Made by a program: the position numbers and the translations under genes | Origin: Hoeflea sp. | Lineage (GTDB): Bacteria; Pseudomonadota; Alphaproteobacteria; Rhizobiales; Rhizobiaceae | Assembly (NCBI RefSeq): GCF_002733955.1 | Contig: NZ_NVXQ01000003.1 | Span: forward strand, 186,001-250,000 | Length of the DNA stretch: 64,000 bases | Reading direction: 5' to 3' | Shown: positions 36,544 to 46,035 of the stretch, in pieces | Layout of the letters: each line of letters starts with the position of its first letter | Numbering within the stretch: the first letter of the stretch is position 1 | The notes under the pieces: generated by a model | What the model was told of the DNA's origin: nothing | Seen by the model: the letters and a program-made list of their open reading frames with translations, nothing else | Database searches by the model: none

Positions 36544-39128
36544 CACATCACCCTCGGCATCAGGCCAATGGTCAAGCCGGCCACGACCACCGTCAGACAA
36601 ACAAAGTGCCAGTAGAGCGTTACGTTCCACAAATCGGAATCATGTTCGGGCGTCACCTTTCCGAACAGGCTGCCCGCCAGGCAATAACACTGCATGATAA
36701 CCCCGCCGCCGGTATGTACGATCGTCCAGATCATCACCGCCCAGATGATGGCCGGATAAACGTGGCTTGTCGGATCGAGGCCGGAACCGGCAACAGAGAA
36801 GTAAAACAAACCGCTGCCAAGGATCGCCAGCACCGGGGCAGCAATCAGCAACGTCCGCGCTGTTGCCACCTTGCCTTTGCGGTTGACGACACGCGCGCCA
36901 TAGATCGACGCCCACGATGCAATCAACGCCGCCACACCAAGCGTCAAAGGTCCTGCCAAGGCATGCTCGGTTCCGGCGGGCGGGAAATCCGGCTTGGCCG
37001 TCCAGTAGAAGAAATAGCCGAACACCAGGCTGGCAAACGCCGTCGCATCGCCGAGCATGGTGATCCACACACCCCACCAGCCCACGGAGTCGGGACCCGA
37101 CGCATAGACCGGAAGCTTGAGCGACAGGCCGACATCGCGCATCTCCTTGTCTTTTGCGGGGATCTGCGAGGTCGCCGTCCACAGCCAGTAGATGATGCAG
37201 GCAATGGCCGCACCGCCTGAGACAATGGCCGGCGGATACCAGTGAAAGGTCGGAAAGATGAAGGCCCCGCCGGTAAAGACCGCCGCCAGAATGGTGATCC
37301 AGGTCGGGCCGGTCACCCGAAGACACTGGATCGGACGCGCATCAAGCACGGTGGTAACGAGCGTTTCGCGTTTCAGATCGGGCGCGTCGGGCAAATAATA
37401 TCGGCCCTTGTCCATGCGTTCGACAATGTTTTCCTGCTCCCACAGCGGATAGCGGCTGGTGATATAGGGGACCGAACGCGAGCCCCAGTTTTCCTCAGGC
37501 ACATTGTGCGACCATTCCAGCGTTCCCGCCTTCCACGGATTGCGTGCCGCCAGCGGCTGCTTGCCGCGAGGCCGCAGCAGATCGATCGCAAACAGCACAA
37601 AGCCCGCGGCAACAATGAACGCCCCGATCGTGGAGATCAGGTTGAGCAGATCCCATCCCATCACCGAAGGGTAGGTATAGACCCGGCGCGGCATCCCCAT
37701 CAGCCCGGTGAAATGCATCGGCATGAAGGTGACGTTGAAGCCGACAAACATCAGCCAGAACACGATCCGGCCGGTCCGCACCGACAGGGTCTTCTTGGTG
37801 AAGAACGGGTAGAAATAATAGACCCCCGCCATCAGCGGAAACACCATGCCGCCAAACAGCGTGTAATGCAGGTGGGCAACGACGAAGTAGGTGTCATGCG
37901 CCTGCCAGTCGAACGGCGCCAGCGCCACCATCACCCCGGTCAATCCACCAGCGGTAAAAATGGCCAGCGCGCCGGCGATGAACAACATCGGCAGGCTCAT
38001 CTTCACCCGGCCGACCATCAAGGTGGCGACGAAGGCGAAAAGCTGGATGCCCGTCGGAATCACCACCGCTTCTGATGCAGCGGAGAAGAACCCGAGCGAC
38101 ATTGACGGCAGACCTGTGGTGAACATGTGGTGTACCCACAGCCCGAACGACAGGAACCCGGTGCCGACAGCCGAAAGCACGATCCAGGAGTACCCGACAA
38201 TCGGCCGCTGTGCCGCCGTCGGCACCACCATGGCCGCGATGGCAATGGAAGGCAGGAAGATGATGTAAACTTCCGGGTGCCCGAAGATCCAGAACAGGTG
38301 CTGCCACAGCATCGGATCGCCACCACGCTCGGGATCAAAGAACGGCCAGTCGAAACTGCGCTGCAATTCGAACAGGAAATCGCCTGCGATGAGCGGTGGA
38401 AACGCAAACAGGATCATGCCGCCGACCACCAGCACATACCATCCATACAGCGGCATCAAGTTGATGCGCATGCCTGGCGGGCGGCATTTCAGCACGCCGA
38501 CAATCAGTTCCACCGCTGCAGCGATCGAGGCGACCTCGATAAACGACAGCCCCAAGAGCCAGATGTCGGAGCCGATGCCCTCGGCTTCGGTGGCGAGCGG
38601 CGGATACATGAACCAGCCGCTGTTTGGCGCAACACCAAACAGGATCGAGCCCATGACAAAGACACCGCCGATGATGAAGCACCAGAACCCGTAGGCCGAG
38701 AGCCTCGGAAACGGCATGTCGCGCGCGCCGAGCAGACCCGGCAGCAGCAGGATCGAAATCGCCTCGAACATCGGCACGGCAAACAGGAACATCATGGCCG
38801 AGCCATGCATGGTGAAGAACTGGTTGAACCGGTCGGCCGACAGGAAATCATTGCCCGGCACAGCCAGCTGCAGCCGGATCAGAAGTCCCAGCACACCCGC
38901 ACACATCATGAAGAAGAAGGCGCTGAGCGCATACCACTTGCCAACTTCGGAATTGTTGACCGCCGTCAGGTAGCGAAATCCCTTCGGCGTCTTCCAGGTT
39001 TCGCGAAGTTCTTCCGCGCCGCGCCGGGTCGCTGCTTCGTCGACCGGTTTCGCCAGCATTTCCTCGGTCGGTGGGTAGACATTGTTGCTGTCCGGCGCAG
39101 CGCCGGTGAGAGTGCTCGCCATGATCAC
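36543..39128 (-). CDS. Cytochrome c oxidase, fused subunits I and III
   Basis: An 861-residue fusion; residues 1-~600 are subunit I and the rest subunit III (YWHFVCLTVVV at the end). Metal ligands are all present with the same numbering as the Rhodobacter sphaeroides enzyme: His284, Glu286 and Tyr288 (GHPEVY), His333-His334, His411, Asp412, His419, His421; His108 serves haem a. The K-channel residues are changed: Ala299 and Gln362 (PTGIQ) where Ser and Lys are normal. In the D-channel Asp137 is kept but Ser144 replaces the usual Asn. GTG 39128 has GAGGGG five bases upstream and overlaps the subunit II stop; ATG 39122 is possible. Confidence 0.95.
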   Translation of the reverse strand: MIMASTLTGAAPDSNNVYPPTEEMLAKPVDEAATRRGAEELRETWKTPKGFRYLTAVNNSEVGKWYALSAFFFMMCAGVLGLLIRLQLAVPGNDFLSADRFNQFFTMHGSAMMFLFAVPMFEAISILLLPGLLGARDMPFPRLSAYGFWCFIIGGVFVMGSILFGVAPNSGWFMYPPLATEAEGIGSDIWLLGLSFIEVASIAAAVELIVGVLKCRPPGMRINLMPLYGWYVLVVGGMILFAFPPLIAGDFLFELQRSFDWPFFDPERGGDPMLWQHLFWIFGHPEVYIIFLPSIAIAAMVVPTAAQRPIVGYSWIVLSAVGTGFLSFGLWVHHMFTTGLPSMSLGFFSAASEAVVIPTGIQLFAFVATLMVGRVKMSLPMLFIAGALAIFTAGGLTGVMVALAPFDWQAHDTYFVVAHLHYTLFGGMVFPLMAGVYYFYPFFTKKTLSVRTGRIVFWLMFVGFNVTFMPMHFTGLMGMPRRVYTYPSVMGWDLLNLISTIGAFIVAAGFVLFAIDLLRPRGKQPLAARNPWKAGTLEWSHNVPEENWGSRSVPYITSRYPLWEQENIVERMDKGRYYLPDAPDLKRETLVTTVLDARPIQCLRVTGPTWITILAAVFTGGAFIFPTFHWYPPAIVSGGAAIACIIYWLWTATSQIPAKDKEMRDVGLSLKLPVYASGPDSVGWWGVWITMLGDATAFASLVFGYFFYWTAKPDFPPAGTEHALAGPLTLGVAALIASWASIYGARVVNRKGKVATARTLLIAAPVLAILGSGLFYFSVAGSGLDPTSHVYPAIIWAVMIWTIVHTGGGVIMQCYCLAGSLFGKVTPEHDSDLWNVTLYWHFVCLTVVVAGLTIGLMPRVM

Positions 39129-40108
39129 TTCAACCCCTCGAGATAGGCACTCAAAGCTGAAAGCTTTTCGTCAGACAGATGGACGTAAGGCGGCATTTTC
39201 ACCCCCGGTTTGATGCGCTTGGTGTGGCGCACCCAGTCGGCGAAAGCCTCTCTGTCCGAAGGCAGGACTGCAGCCCCGAGCGAGAGCCTGCTGCCGACAT
39301 GGGTGAGGTCAGGCCCGGCCGGACCGCGGGCCTCGGTGCCGCGCACCGTGTGGCAGGCGCCGCATCCTTCTTCTAAAAAGATCGCCTCGCCCTGCCGCGC
39401 AAGATCACTTGCTGGCATGACCGCGTCCTGGCGTTCTTTCTCCAGCCACGCGGCAAACTCGTCCTGCTCCATCACGACCGCCTGAAACGCCATCAGCGCA
39501 TGCGCCTCGCCACAGAATTCGGCGCACTGGCCACGATAGACACCGACCTTCGTAGGCTCGACGGCAAGCCGCGTTTCACGGCCCGGGAACATGTCCATCT
39601 TGCCGGCCAGCGCCGGGATCCAGAACGAATGGATGAACTTGTCCGCGCCAAGCTTGATTTCGGTCCGGTGATCGACCGGCAGCCGGATCTCGTTGGCCGC
39701 AACGATCGGCTCGGCGCCGGGCTCGGGGATATATTCCACCCGCCACCACCATTGCTCACCGGTCACCCTGATCTGAACGCCGGTTCCTTCGAGCCTCTGG
39801 TCGGGCATGATCGACAAGGCGTAGGCGAGCAGTCCCGACAACAGGAAGAATGGAAACACGATACCGCCACCGATCACCAGCGTTTCCGCCAGCCGCCGCG
39901 ACAATGACCGCGGCTCGATCCGGGTGACATAGAAAAACAGCCCGTTGACCGCCAGCCAGAGGACAGTCGCACCAATCAGCAGGACCCAGAAAAGGTCTGC
40001 CAGCACGCTTGCATCCTTGCCGGCGGGATCAAGCGCCGATTGCGTTCCTGTGCAGCCTGCCAACAGCAGCAACGCAACCGGCGAAAAACGGAGCGCGCGC
40101 CCCCTCAC
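39125..40108 (-). CDS. Cytochrome c oxidase subunit II with fused cytochrome c (caa3 type)
   Basis: A 327-residue lipoprotein-type subunit II. The lipobox LLAGC ends at Cys19 and two membrane helices follow. The CuA site is complete: His160, Cys195, Glu197, Cys199, His203 and Met206 (GQCAEFCGEAHALM). A C-terminal cytochrome c domain carries Cys249-x-x-Cys252-His253 (CGACH) and a PPYVHL/KMPPY axial-Met region. It accepts electrons from cytochrome c and delivers them to subunit I. One base separates its start from the end of the PQQ dehydrogenase gene. Confidence 0.95.
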   Translation of the reverse strand: MRGRALRFSPVALLLLAGCTGTQSALDPAGKDASVLADLFWVLLIGATVLWLAVNGLFFYVTRIEPRSLSRRLAETLVIGGGIVFPFFLLSGLLAYALSIMPDQRLEGTGVQIRVTGEQWWWRVEYIPEPGAEPIVAANEIRLPVDHRTEIKLGADKFIHSFWIPALAGKMDMFPGRETRLAVEPTKVGVYRGQCAEFCGEAHALMAFQAVVMEQDEFAAWLEKERQDAVMPASDLARQGEAIFLEEGCGACHTVRGTEARGPAGPDLTHVGSRLSLGAAVLPSDREAFADWVRHTKRIKPGVKMPPYVHLSDEKLSALSAYLEGLK

Positions 40109-40109
40109 G

Positions 40110-42659
40110 TCACTGACCTTCGGGCAGCGCGTAAGCGATGACGTAGTCTCCTATCTTGGTTTCCATGAAATGGTGGCCGCCCGGAGCGATCACCAGATAC
40201 TGGCGGCCGTCCACCTCATAGGTCATCGGCGTCGTCTGGCCACCTGCTGGCAGGACCGTCTGCCACAGGACTTCGCCGGTCTCGATATCAATGGCGCGCA
40301 GCAGATCATCGGTCGCCGCAGCGATGAAAATCAGTCCGCCTGCGGTGACCAGGGGGCCGCCATTGTTGGGTGTGCCAATCCTGAGCGGCAGCATCGACGG
40401 AATGCCGAACGGACCATTGTTGCGGGCCGTACCGATCGGCTGGTCCCAAAGCGTCTCGCCGGTCTTCAGGTCGATCGCCCGGATCCCGCCATAGGGAGGC
40501 TCCTTGCACAACAGACCGGTCGACATCCGCCAGCCGGCATTGACGGCGATGGCATAGGGTGAGCCGGCCTGCGCGCCTGCTTCACCGCCGCCGCCTTCGC
40601 CGCCTTCATTGATCGGCTTGATGCCCTGCTCATCCGCTTCTTCGCGCGGGATCAGACGATTGTAATTGGGCATGTCGTTGTAGTTGGCAATCAGGATGCC
40701 GCGCTCGACGTCGACGGCGACACCGCCCCAGTCAGACCCGCCATTGTAGCCCGGATACTGGATCCAGCGCCGATCTGCGGTCGGTGGTGTATACTCGCCA
40801 TCATAGGCGGCGCGGCGGAACTGGATGCGGCACCACAGCTGGTCCAGCGGGCTCATGCCCCACATGTCCTTCTCCGTCAGCGGCGGCTTGTTGAGGGCCG
40901 CATAGGTGGAATAGGGCTGCGTCGGGGAAAGGTTCTCAGGCTCGACGCCGCCGGTCGGCACCTCACGCTCCTCCACGGGGAACAGCGGCTCGCCAGTCTC
41001 GCGATTGAGAACGTAGATCTGTCCCTGTTTGCTGGGCAGGATCAGAGCTGGAATCTGGCCGTTGTCTGCGGGGAAATCAATCAGTGTCGGCTGCGAACCC
41101 AGGTCATAATCCCAGACGTCATAATGAACGGTCTGGAATTTCCAGGCGACTTCGCCGGTTTCAACGTCCAGGGCGACGAGGGCCGTGGAATATTCGTTTT
41201 CAGCCTCAGAGCGGTTGGCGCCGTAATAATCGACAGAGGAATTGCCCATTGGCAGATAGACCAGGCCAAGCTCTTCATCGCCGGCTGCAAGCGTCCACAT
41301 GTTCGGAGTGCCGCGGGTGTAGGCTTCGCCTTCCGGCGGCAGGCCCTTGAGGTCAGGCTTGCCCATGTCCCACGCCCACGCCAGTTCACCGGTGACCGCA
41401 TCATAGCCGCGGATGACGCCGGATGGCGCATCCTCGGCCTGCCCGTCCTTCACCTGCGCACCGGTGACAGCAATACCGCGAACGATTGTCGGCGGCCCCG
41501 AAACAGCGTACCAGCCTGGAACGGTTTCCCCGATGCCTACATTGAGATCAACGATACCGTTCTGTCCGAAATCGGTGCAAAGCTGGCCGGTGCCTGCGTC
41601 TACCGCGATCATCCGCGCGTCGAGCGTGGCCTCGATCACCCGTTCGGCGCACAGCGCGTTTGGCTCAGCCGTCTCGTCCTTGTAATAGGCAACCCCACGG
41701 CAGGTGGCGCCATAGGGGATTGCGTCATCGGAGACACCCGGATCGTAGCGCCATTCTTCCTTGCCGGTGGCGGCATCGATGCCGATCATGATGTTCTTGC
41801 CGGTACAGACGAACAGACTGTCTCCCACCTTGAGTGGCGTGTTTTCAGGCGAATATTTGCCTTCAGCCTCGTCGGAGGGCATGTCGCCGGTGCGGAACTG
41901 CCAGACCTGCTCCAGGTCTTTCACATTGTCGCGCGTGATCTGGTTGAGTGGGGAGTAGCGGCGGCCTTCATATGTGCCGCCATAGGCCGGCCAGTCAGTG
42001 CCCGCTTCGAGCCTTTGCACCGGCCGCAGCGGGGATGTCTCACTCGCCTGTTCGGTTTCGGCCTGCTCTGCAGGCATTTCACCAGCGATGGGCCCCTCGG
42101 ACGGTTCAGCTTCGCTTTCGTCTGGCTCAACGGCTGGCGCAGTCTGTTCCTGTGCAGACGCAGGTTCCACGCCCGGAGAGGCCATGGCCACCAGTGCCGC
42201 AGCCAGCAACCAGGCCATCGAATGCGCAGGCCTGCCGCGAGTGGCCCCGTATCTGGCCGATGACTGCCTTGCGGCAAACGCCGGAATGGTCAGCGCCACC
42301 AGAACAAGAATGATCGTCGGCGCCACCACGCGAGGGACCAGAGGCCAAAGCTCGAGACCGACTTCCCACACCGCCCAGACCAGCGTGCCGATCCAGATCA
42401 ACAGATAGAGACCCACGCCGATTATTCTCCGGCGCATCAGCAAGTATCCGCTCGCAACCAGCCCAATGCCCGCGATGGCATAATACCAGGAGCCACCCAG
42501 CGACATCAGCCAGACACCGCCCGCGGCCAGAACGAGACCGATGGCAAGAACAATAAAACCGACAAAAGAGGTGTAGATGGCACCTAAGGACGTTCCCGTC
42601 CCCCTCGAACCTGAATGCGTTTCGGCGTGGTGCGTGGTGACGGATTCGTCCGTGCGCAT
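40110..42659 (-). CDS. Membrane-bound PQQ-dependent dehydrogenase (glucose/quinate family)
   Basis: 849 residues. About five N-terminal membrane helices (residues 25-170) anchor an eight-bladed propeller with tryptophan motifs (AATGKEEWRYDPG, DVETGEVAWKFQT, DLKTGETLWDQP, DIETGEVLWQTV). Between helix 5 and the propeller is an unusually long acidic Glu/Pro/Ala linker of about 50 residues. The enzyme oxidises a sugar, cyclitol or alcohol in the periplasm and passes electrons to quinone. First gene of the operon with the oxidase subunits; the exact substrate is unclear. Confidence 0.9.
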   Translation of the reverse strand: MRTDESVTTHHAETHSGSRGTGTSLGAIYTSFVGFIVLAIGLVLAAGGVWLMSLGGSWYYAIAGIGLVASGYLLMRRRIIGVGLYLLIWIGTLVWAVWEVGLELWPLVPRVVAPTIILVLVALTIPAFAARQSSARYGATRGRPAHSMAWLLAAALVAMASPGVEPASAQEQTAPAVEPDESEAEPSEGPIAGEMPAEQAETEQASETSPLRPVQRLEAGTDWPAYGGTYEGRRYSPLNQITRDNVKDLEQVWQFRTGDMPSDEAEGKYSPENTPLKVGDSLFVCTGKNIMIGIDAATGKEEWRYDPGVSDDAIPYGATCRGVAYYKDETAEPNALCAERVIEATLDARMIAVDAGTGQLCTDFGQNGIVDLNVGIGETVPGWYAVSGPPTIVRGIAVTGAQVKDGQAEDAPSGVIRGYDAVTGELAWAWDMGKPDLKGLPPEGEAYTRGTPNMWTLAAGDEELGLVYLPMGNSSVDYYGANRSEAENEYSTALVALDVETGEVAWKFQTVHYDVWDYDLGSQPTLIDFPADNGQIPALILPSKQGQIYVLNRETGEPLFPVEEREVPTGGVEPENLSPTQPYSTYAALNKPPLTEKDMWGMSPLDQLWCRIQFRRAAYDGEYTPPTADRRWIQYPGYNGGSDWGGVAVDVERGILIANYNDMPNYNRLIPREEADEQGIKPINEGGEGGGGEAGAQAGSPYAIAVNAGWRMSTGLLCKEPPYGGIRAIDLKTGETLWDQPIGTARNNGPFGIPSMLPLRIGTPNNGGPLVTAGGLIFIAAATDDLLRAIDIETGEVLWQTVLPAGGQTTPMTYEVDGRQYLVIAPGGHHFMETKIGDYVIAYALPEGQ

Positions 42660-42691
42660 GATGGTCTCCCCGATTCCAAGACAGACCCTTC

Positions 42692-42716
42692 AACGCGTTC
42701 GGCCGCGAAAAGTTCC
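42692..42716 (-). promoter_or_regulatory. Candidate EcfG promoter of the PQQ dehydrogenase/oxidase operon
   Basis: Minus-strand GGAAC (42716-42712), 16-base spacer, CGTT (42695-42692), 33 bases upstream of the dehydrogenase start codon. This matches the EcfG/RpoE2 general stress consensus exactly. Confidence 0.6.
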
Positions 42717-42819
42717 CGGCAAAACTGCACTTCCAGATGAGGCCTCAACCCGATCGGCAACCAAATCGCGTCTCAGCCGTTTTCTTTTCATCATTCAAAC
42801 GAGAAGAGGAACCCCACTC

Positions 42820-43173
42820 ATGACCGATTTTCCCGCCCAGCCCCGCGTCGGCACGCTCGGCGACCCTGTGGCCCCCGAGCAGCCTTCTGGGAAACTCAAC
42901 ATCTACCGGCTGGAACCCAACACCCGCCCGGACGATCCGCGATGGGACAACGCACCCAATCACGGCATACTCCGGGTGCGGGCCTTTTCGCCGGCCGATG
43001 CCCGCGTCGTGGCCGCCGAAGCCGAAGTCGACTTTCTCGACGTCGACGCCAAGCCTGGTGATGGCACGACAACCGATTTTGCCAGCGCCTTTCGCGACGA
43101 CAAGCTCTATCATGTCAGCCTCGAGGAAGAAGACGGCGGCGTCGGCCCCCGCGGCCTGATACGCGACGCCTGA
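42820..43173 (+). CDS. Conserved-looking small protein of unknown function
   Basis: 117 residues with AGAAGAGGA upstream of the ATG. The protein is acidic, without Cys, without membrane segments, and begins MTDFPAQPRVGTLGDPVAPEQ; the middle (HGILRVRAFSPADARVVAAEAE) looks like a small alpha/beta domain. I recognise no family. It lies between the PQQ dehydrogenase (divergent) and katE (convergent), and ends before an intrinsic terminator. Confidence 0.7.
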   Translation: MTDFPAQPRVGTLGDPVAPEQPSGKLNIYRLEPNTRPDDPRWDNAPNHGILRVRAFSPADARVVAAEAEVDFLDVDAKPGDGTTTDFASAFRDDKLYHVSLEEEDGGVGPRGLIRDA

Positions 43174-43210
43174 GAAAGCTCCGCGGCCTTCGAAGCTTGG
43201 AGCAAACCAA

Positions 43211-43236
43211 AAAAGCCCGCCATTCGGCGGGCTTTT
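43211..43236. terminator. Bidirectional intrinsic terminator
   Basis: AAAAGCCCGCC-ATTC-GGCGGGCTTTT: an 11-base perfect stem with T-run on the plus strand and the mirrored A-run serving the minus strand. It sits between the convergent 3' ends of the 117-residue gene and katE and suits both. Confidence 0.9.
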
Positions 43237-43261
43237 TCGTTTTCGGCTGAGAACTGCAATC

Positions 43262-45373
43262 TCAGCCTAGTTTTTCCTCGCGGTCCCAGAAGCGCAGGTC
43301 ACGGCACATTTCGACGAATGCCTGGCCATCGCTCTTCTTCGAAAGCGCCTTGCAGCCGCCATCAAGCTCGGCCCAGATTCCGGCTTTTTCGAGCAGTGGC
43401 TGGACCTCCTCGGTATAACCGATGAACTTGCAATGAGCGAAGGCGTCGGCGGCGAAATCACGGGCCGGCGGCATTTTCGCAAGCTCGGACGCTCCCTCTT
43501 TCGTTGCCAGGATGACGACGGCATCATAGAGCAGCGAAGGTCCGCCATCGATTTTCTCGTCGGCCTCGATCCAGGTTCCGTCGCTGGCTTCAACGCCGCC
43601 CACATGAGGTGCGATGAACTCGATCTGCGCGCCTTCTTCCTCGATGGCGCTCTTGAGCGCGGTCACCAGATCGATGTCGACGCCATCAGTCACCAGCGCG
43701 CCGAGCTTCCGGCCCTTGAAGCTGCCCGGTCCGTTGAGCACGATCGACAGTTTTTCCGAAACCTTCAGATCTGTGAGCGTCGGCCGCGCCGCGTCCGCCG
43801 GTTTTGGCATCGTCTTCAGCCGCAAACCGTCTGCAACCTGCTTGGCGAGATCTTCGTCGACATTGAGCAGATGCGAGACCATGCGTTCCCGGATTGCCGT
43901 GGTTTCCACTTTCGACAGCTCGAAGACGAAGGCGTCGGCGATGTGGCTCTGCTCGACCGCAGTCTGCGAGAGATAGAACTGCCGCGCCTGGCTGTAATGG
44001 TCGGCGAATGTTTCAGACCGGTACCGGCCCTTCGCGCCCTCGATCTCCTCGGGATAGGAGTGAAATCCTTTTTCCGGGTTCTCGCGCGGTCCGCCATCCT
44101 TGCCCCAGGAATTCGGCTCGTAATTGGCCCTCCCCTTCGGGTTGTGGAACGCCATGTGGCCGTCCTGCTGGAAGTGATGGAACGGGCAGCGCGGCGCGTT
44201 GATCGGCAAATGGTTGAAATTGGTCGACCCGAGGCGGCTCAACTGGGTGTCGAGGTAGGAGAAGGTACGCCCCTGCAGCAGCGGATCATTGGTAAAGTCG
44301 ATGCCGGGCACCAGATTGCCGGTCTGGAAGGCGACCTGCTCAGTTTCCGCAAAGAAATTGTCGACGCAGCGATCGAGCACCATGCGGCCGACGATCCGGA
44401 TCGGCACCTGTTCTTCGGGGATGATCTTGGTCGGGTCGAGCACGTCGAACTCGAACTCTTCGGCGAATTTCTCGTCGAACACCTGCAGGCCGAGTTCCCA
44501 TTCCGGATAGTCGCCCATCTTGATCGCATCCCACATGTCGCGGCGATGGAAATCGGGATCGGCGCCGTTGAGCTTCAGCGCCTCGTTCCAGACCACCGAC
44601 TGCAACCCCTGCTTCGGCTTCCATTGGAACTTGACGAAGCTCGACTTGCCCTCGGCATTGACCATACGGAAAGTATGGACGCCGAACCCTTCCATGAATC
44701 GCAGCGAACGCGGGATGGTGCGGTCGGACATGATCCACAAGGCCATGTTGATCGATTCCGGTGTCAGCGAAATGAAGTCCCAGAAATTGTCGTGCGCGGT
44801 CTGGGCCTGCGGGAAACCGCGATCAGGCTCCTGCTTGGCCGAATGGATCAGGTCGGGAAACTTGATCGCATCCTGGATGAAGAAGACCGGGATGTTGTTG
44901 CCGACCAGATCCCAGTTGCCTTCCTTGGTGTAGAACTTGACCGCAAACCCGCGCACGTCGCGCGCCAGGTCCGGCGATCCCTTGTTGCCCGCAACCGTCG
45001 AGAAGCGCGCAAACAGCTCGGTCTTCTCGCCCTTGCGCTGGAAGATGTCGGCGCGGGTGATATCGGAAAGCGATTCATAGGTTTCGAAATAGCCGTGAGC
45101 GCCAAATCCTCGGGCGTGGACCACGCGCTCGGGAATGCGTTCGTGATCGAAATGAAAGATCTTTTCGCGGAAATGCTGGTCTTCGATCAGGGTGGGTCCG
45201 CGCTGCCCCGCCTTGAGAGAGTTCTGGTCATCGGCGACCGGGGTTCCCTGCTGTGTCGTCAGTGTCGGAATGTCGCCGCCTGCGGTCTGATGCAGTTCGC
45301 CACCGGTCCCGCGCAAGACTTTCTGGTCCCCAATCGTCGCCGTTTCAAATTCACCGGATGTATTTTTCGCCAT
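43262..45373 (-). CDS. katE: Large-subunit catalase (HPII/KatE type)
   Basis: About 703 residues, the size of clade 2 catalases. Distal His lies in [14 protein letters not shown], the Asn region in [15 protein letters not shown] and the proximal haem Tyr in [16 protein letters not shown]-terminal class I amidotransferase-like (DJ-1-like) domain of about 150 residues follows ([15 protein letters not shown] to the end). ATG 45373 has GGAGAG four bases upstream; upstream in-frame codons lack family similarity. A GGAAC-N16-CGTT promoter lies about 80 bases upstream. Confidence 0.95.
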   Translation of the reverse strand: MAKNTSGEFETATIGDQKVLRGTGGELHQTAGGDIPTLTTQQGTPVADDQNSLKAGQRGPTLIEDQHFREKIFHFDHERIPERVVHARGFGAHGYFETYESLSDITRADIFQRKGEKTELFARFSTVAGNKGSPDLARDVRGFAVKFYTKEGNWDLVGNNIPVFFIQDAIKFPDLIHSAKQEPDRGFPQAQTAHDNFWDFISLTPESINMALWIMSDRTIPRSLRFMEGFGVHTFRMVNAEGKSSFVKFQWKPKQGLQSVVWNEALKLNGADPDFHRRDMWDAIKMGDYPEWELGLQVFDEKFAEEFEFDVLDPTKIIPEEQVPIRIVGRMVLDRCVDNFFAETEQVAFQTGNLVPGIDFTNDPLLQGRTFSYLDTQLSRLGSTNFNHLPINAPRCPFHHFQQDGHMAFHNPKGRANYEPNSWGKDGGPRENPEKGFHSYPEEIEGAKGRYRSETFADHYSQARQFYLSQTAVEQSHIADAFVFELSKVETTAIRERMVSHLLNVDEDLAKQVADGLRLKTMPKPADAARPTLTDLKVSEKLSIVLNGPGSFKGRKLGALVTDGVDIDLVTALKSAIEEEGAQIEFIAPHVGGVEASDGTWIEADEKIDGGPSLLYDAVVILATKEGASELAKMPPARDFAADAFAHCKFIGYTEEVQPLLEKAGIWAELDGGCKALSKKSDGQAFVEMCRDLRFWDREEKLG

Positions 45374-45452
45374 GTCGCTCTCCAAATCCTGCTGAAAGAC
45401 GGAACTGGCTTTCGCGCCGCGCAACACGGGCATGCCAGCATCCAGCAAGGGG

Positions 45453-45477
45453 AACGTCGTTGGGAAAGCTTGGTTCC
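45453..45477 (-). promoter_or_regulatory. Candidate EcfG promoter of katE
   Basis: Minus-strand GGAAC (45477-45473), 16-base spacer, CGTT (45456-45453), giving a leader of about 70 bases before the katE ATG. Catalase genes are known members of the general stress regulon in rhizobia. Confidence 0.7.
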
Positions 45478-45602
45478 GGAAGAACAGAGGATCTTCCGCC
45501 GACCCGCGGCAAAACACGCTGGGGGACCGGACGGCGGCATGGGCTTTTAATCTGAAGAAGCTGATTCAGACCACAAGGGGGTGGATGGCCGCGATCAGGC
45601 TG

Positions 45603-45821
45603 TTACTCGGCCTCGCCCCGCTTCTCGAGAACGCCGAAATCGCTTGATTTTTCATGAGATTCGGCAATGGTCACGCCTTCCCCCTGAAGCCCGCGTCGCA
45701 GCAATTCGCGAACCGCGGAAGCGCGGCTGGGCATGCGTTGCTGGAACCGCCAGTCGTCGATAGCGCTGAGCTCTTCCGGCGATAGCATGATCTGCAGGCG
45801 CTCATTTCTTTCACGGTACAT
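45603..45821 (-). CDS. Ribbon-helix-helix (CopG/Arc-type) DNA-binding protein
   Basis: 72 residues. The N-terminal beta strand ERLQIMLSPEEL followed by AIDDWRFQQRMPSRASAVRELLRRGL is the classical RHH fold. A hydrophilic tail follows. No toxin gene adjoins it, so it looks like an orphan regulator rather than an antitoxin. ATG 45821 is preferred; GTG 45830 is three codons upstream. Confidence 0.75.
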   Translation of the reverse strand: MYRERNERLQIMLSPEELSAIDDWRFQQRMPSRASAVRELLRRGLQGEGVTIAESHEKSSDFGVLEKRGEAE

Positions 45822-46035
45822 TCTGCACACCCAAAAAACTGCTCCCTTCTATATGTTAGTAACTGGCGCACAGTTTGCAAGAGGCAGACAGTCAGACAGG
45901 GTCACCGTGTATGCAGCCGGTGCAACCGTGGCCTTTATTCTGCCTGCGATTCACACCATTATCTGGCATGCCCGCAGCTTGTGTGCGTCGGCGCCTTGAG
46001 TGCCGGATCACGGCAGCGCGCCTTAAGGAGTGCAC

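Noticed and set aside
43433-45550. A 705-codon open frame opposite katE
   Set aside because: Antisense to the catalase gene, no recognisable domain; shadow of GC-biased third positions.
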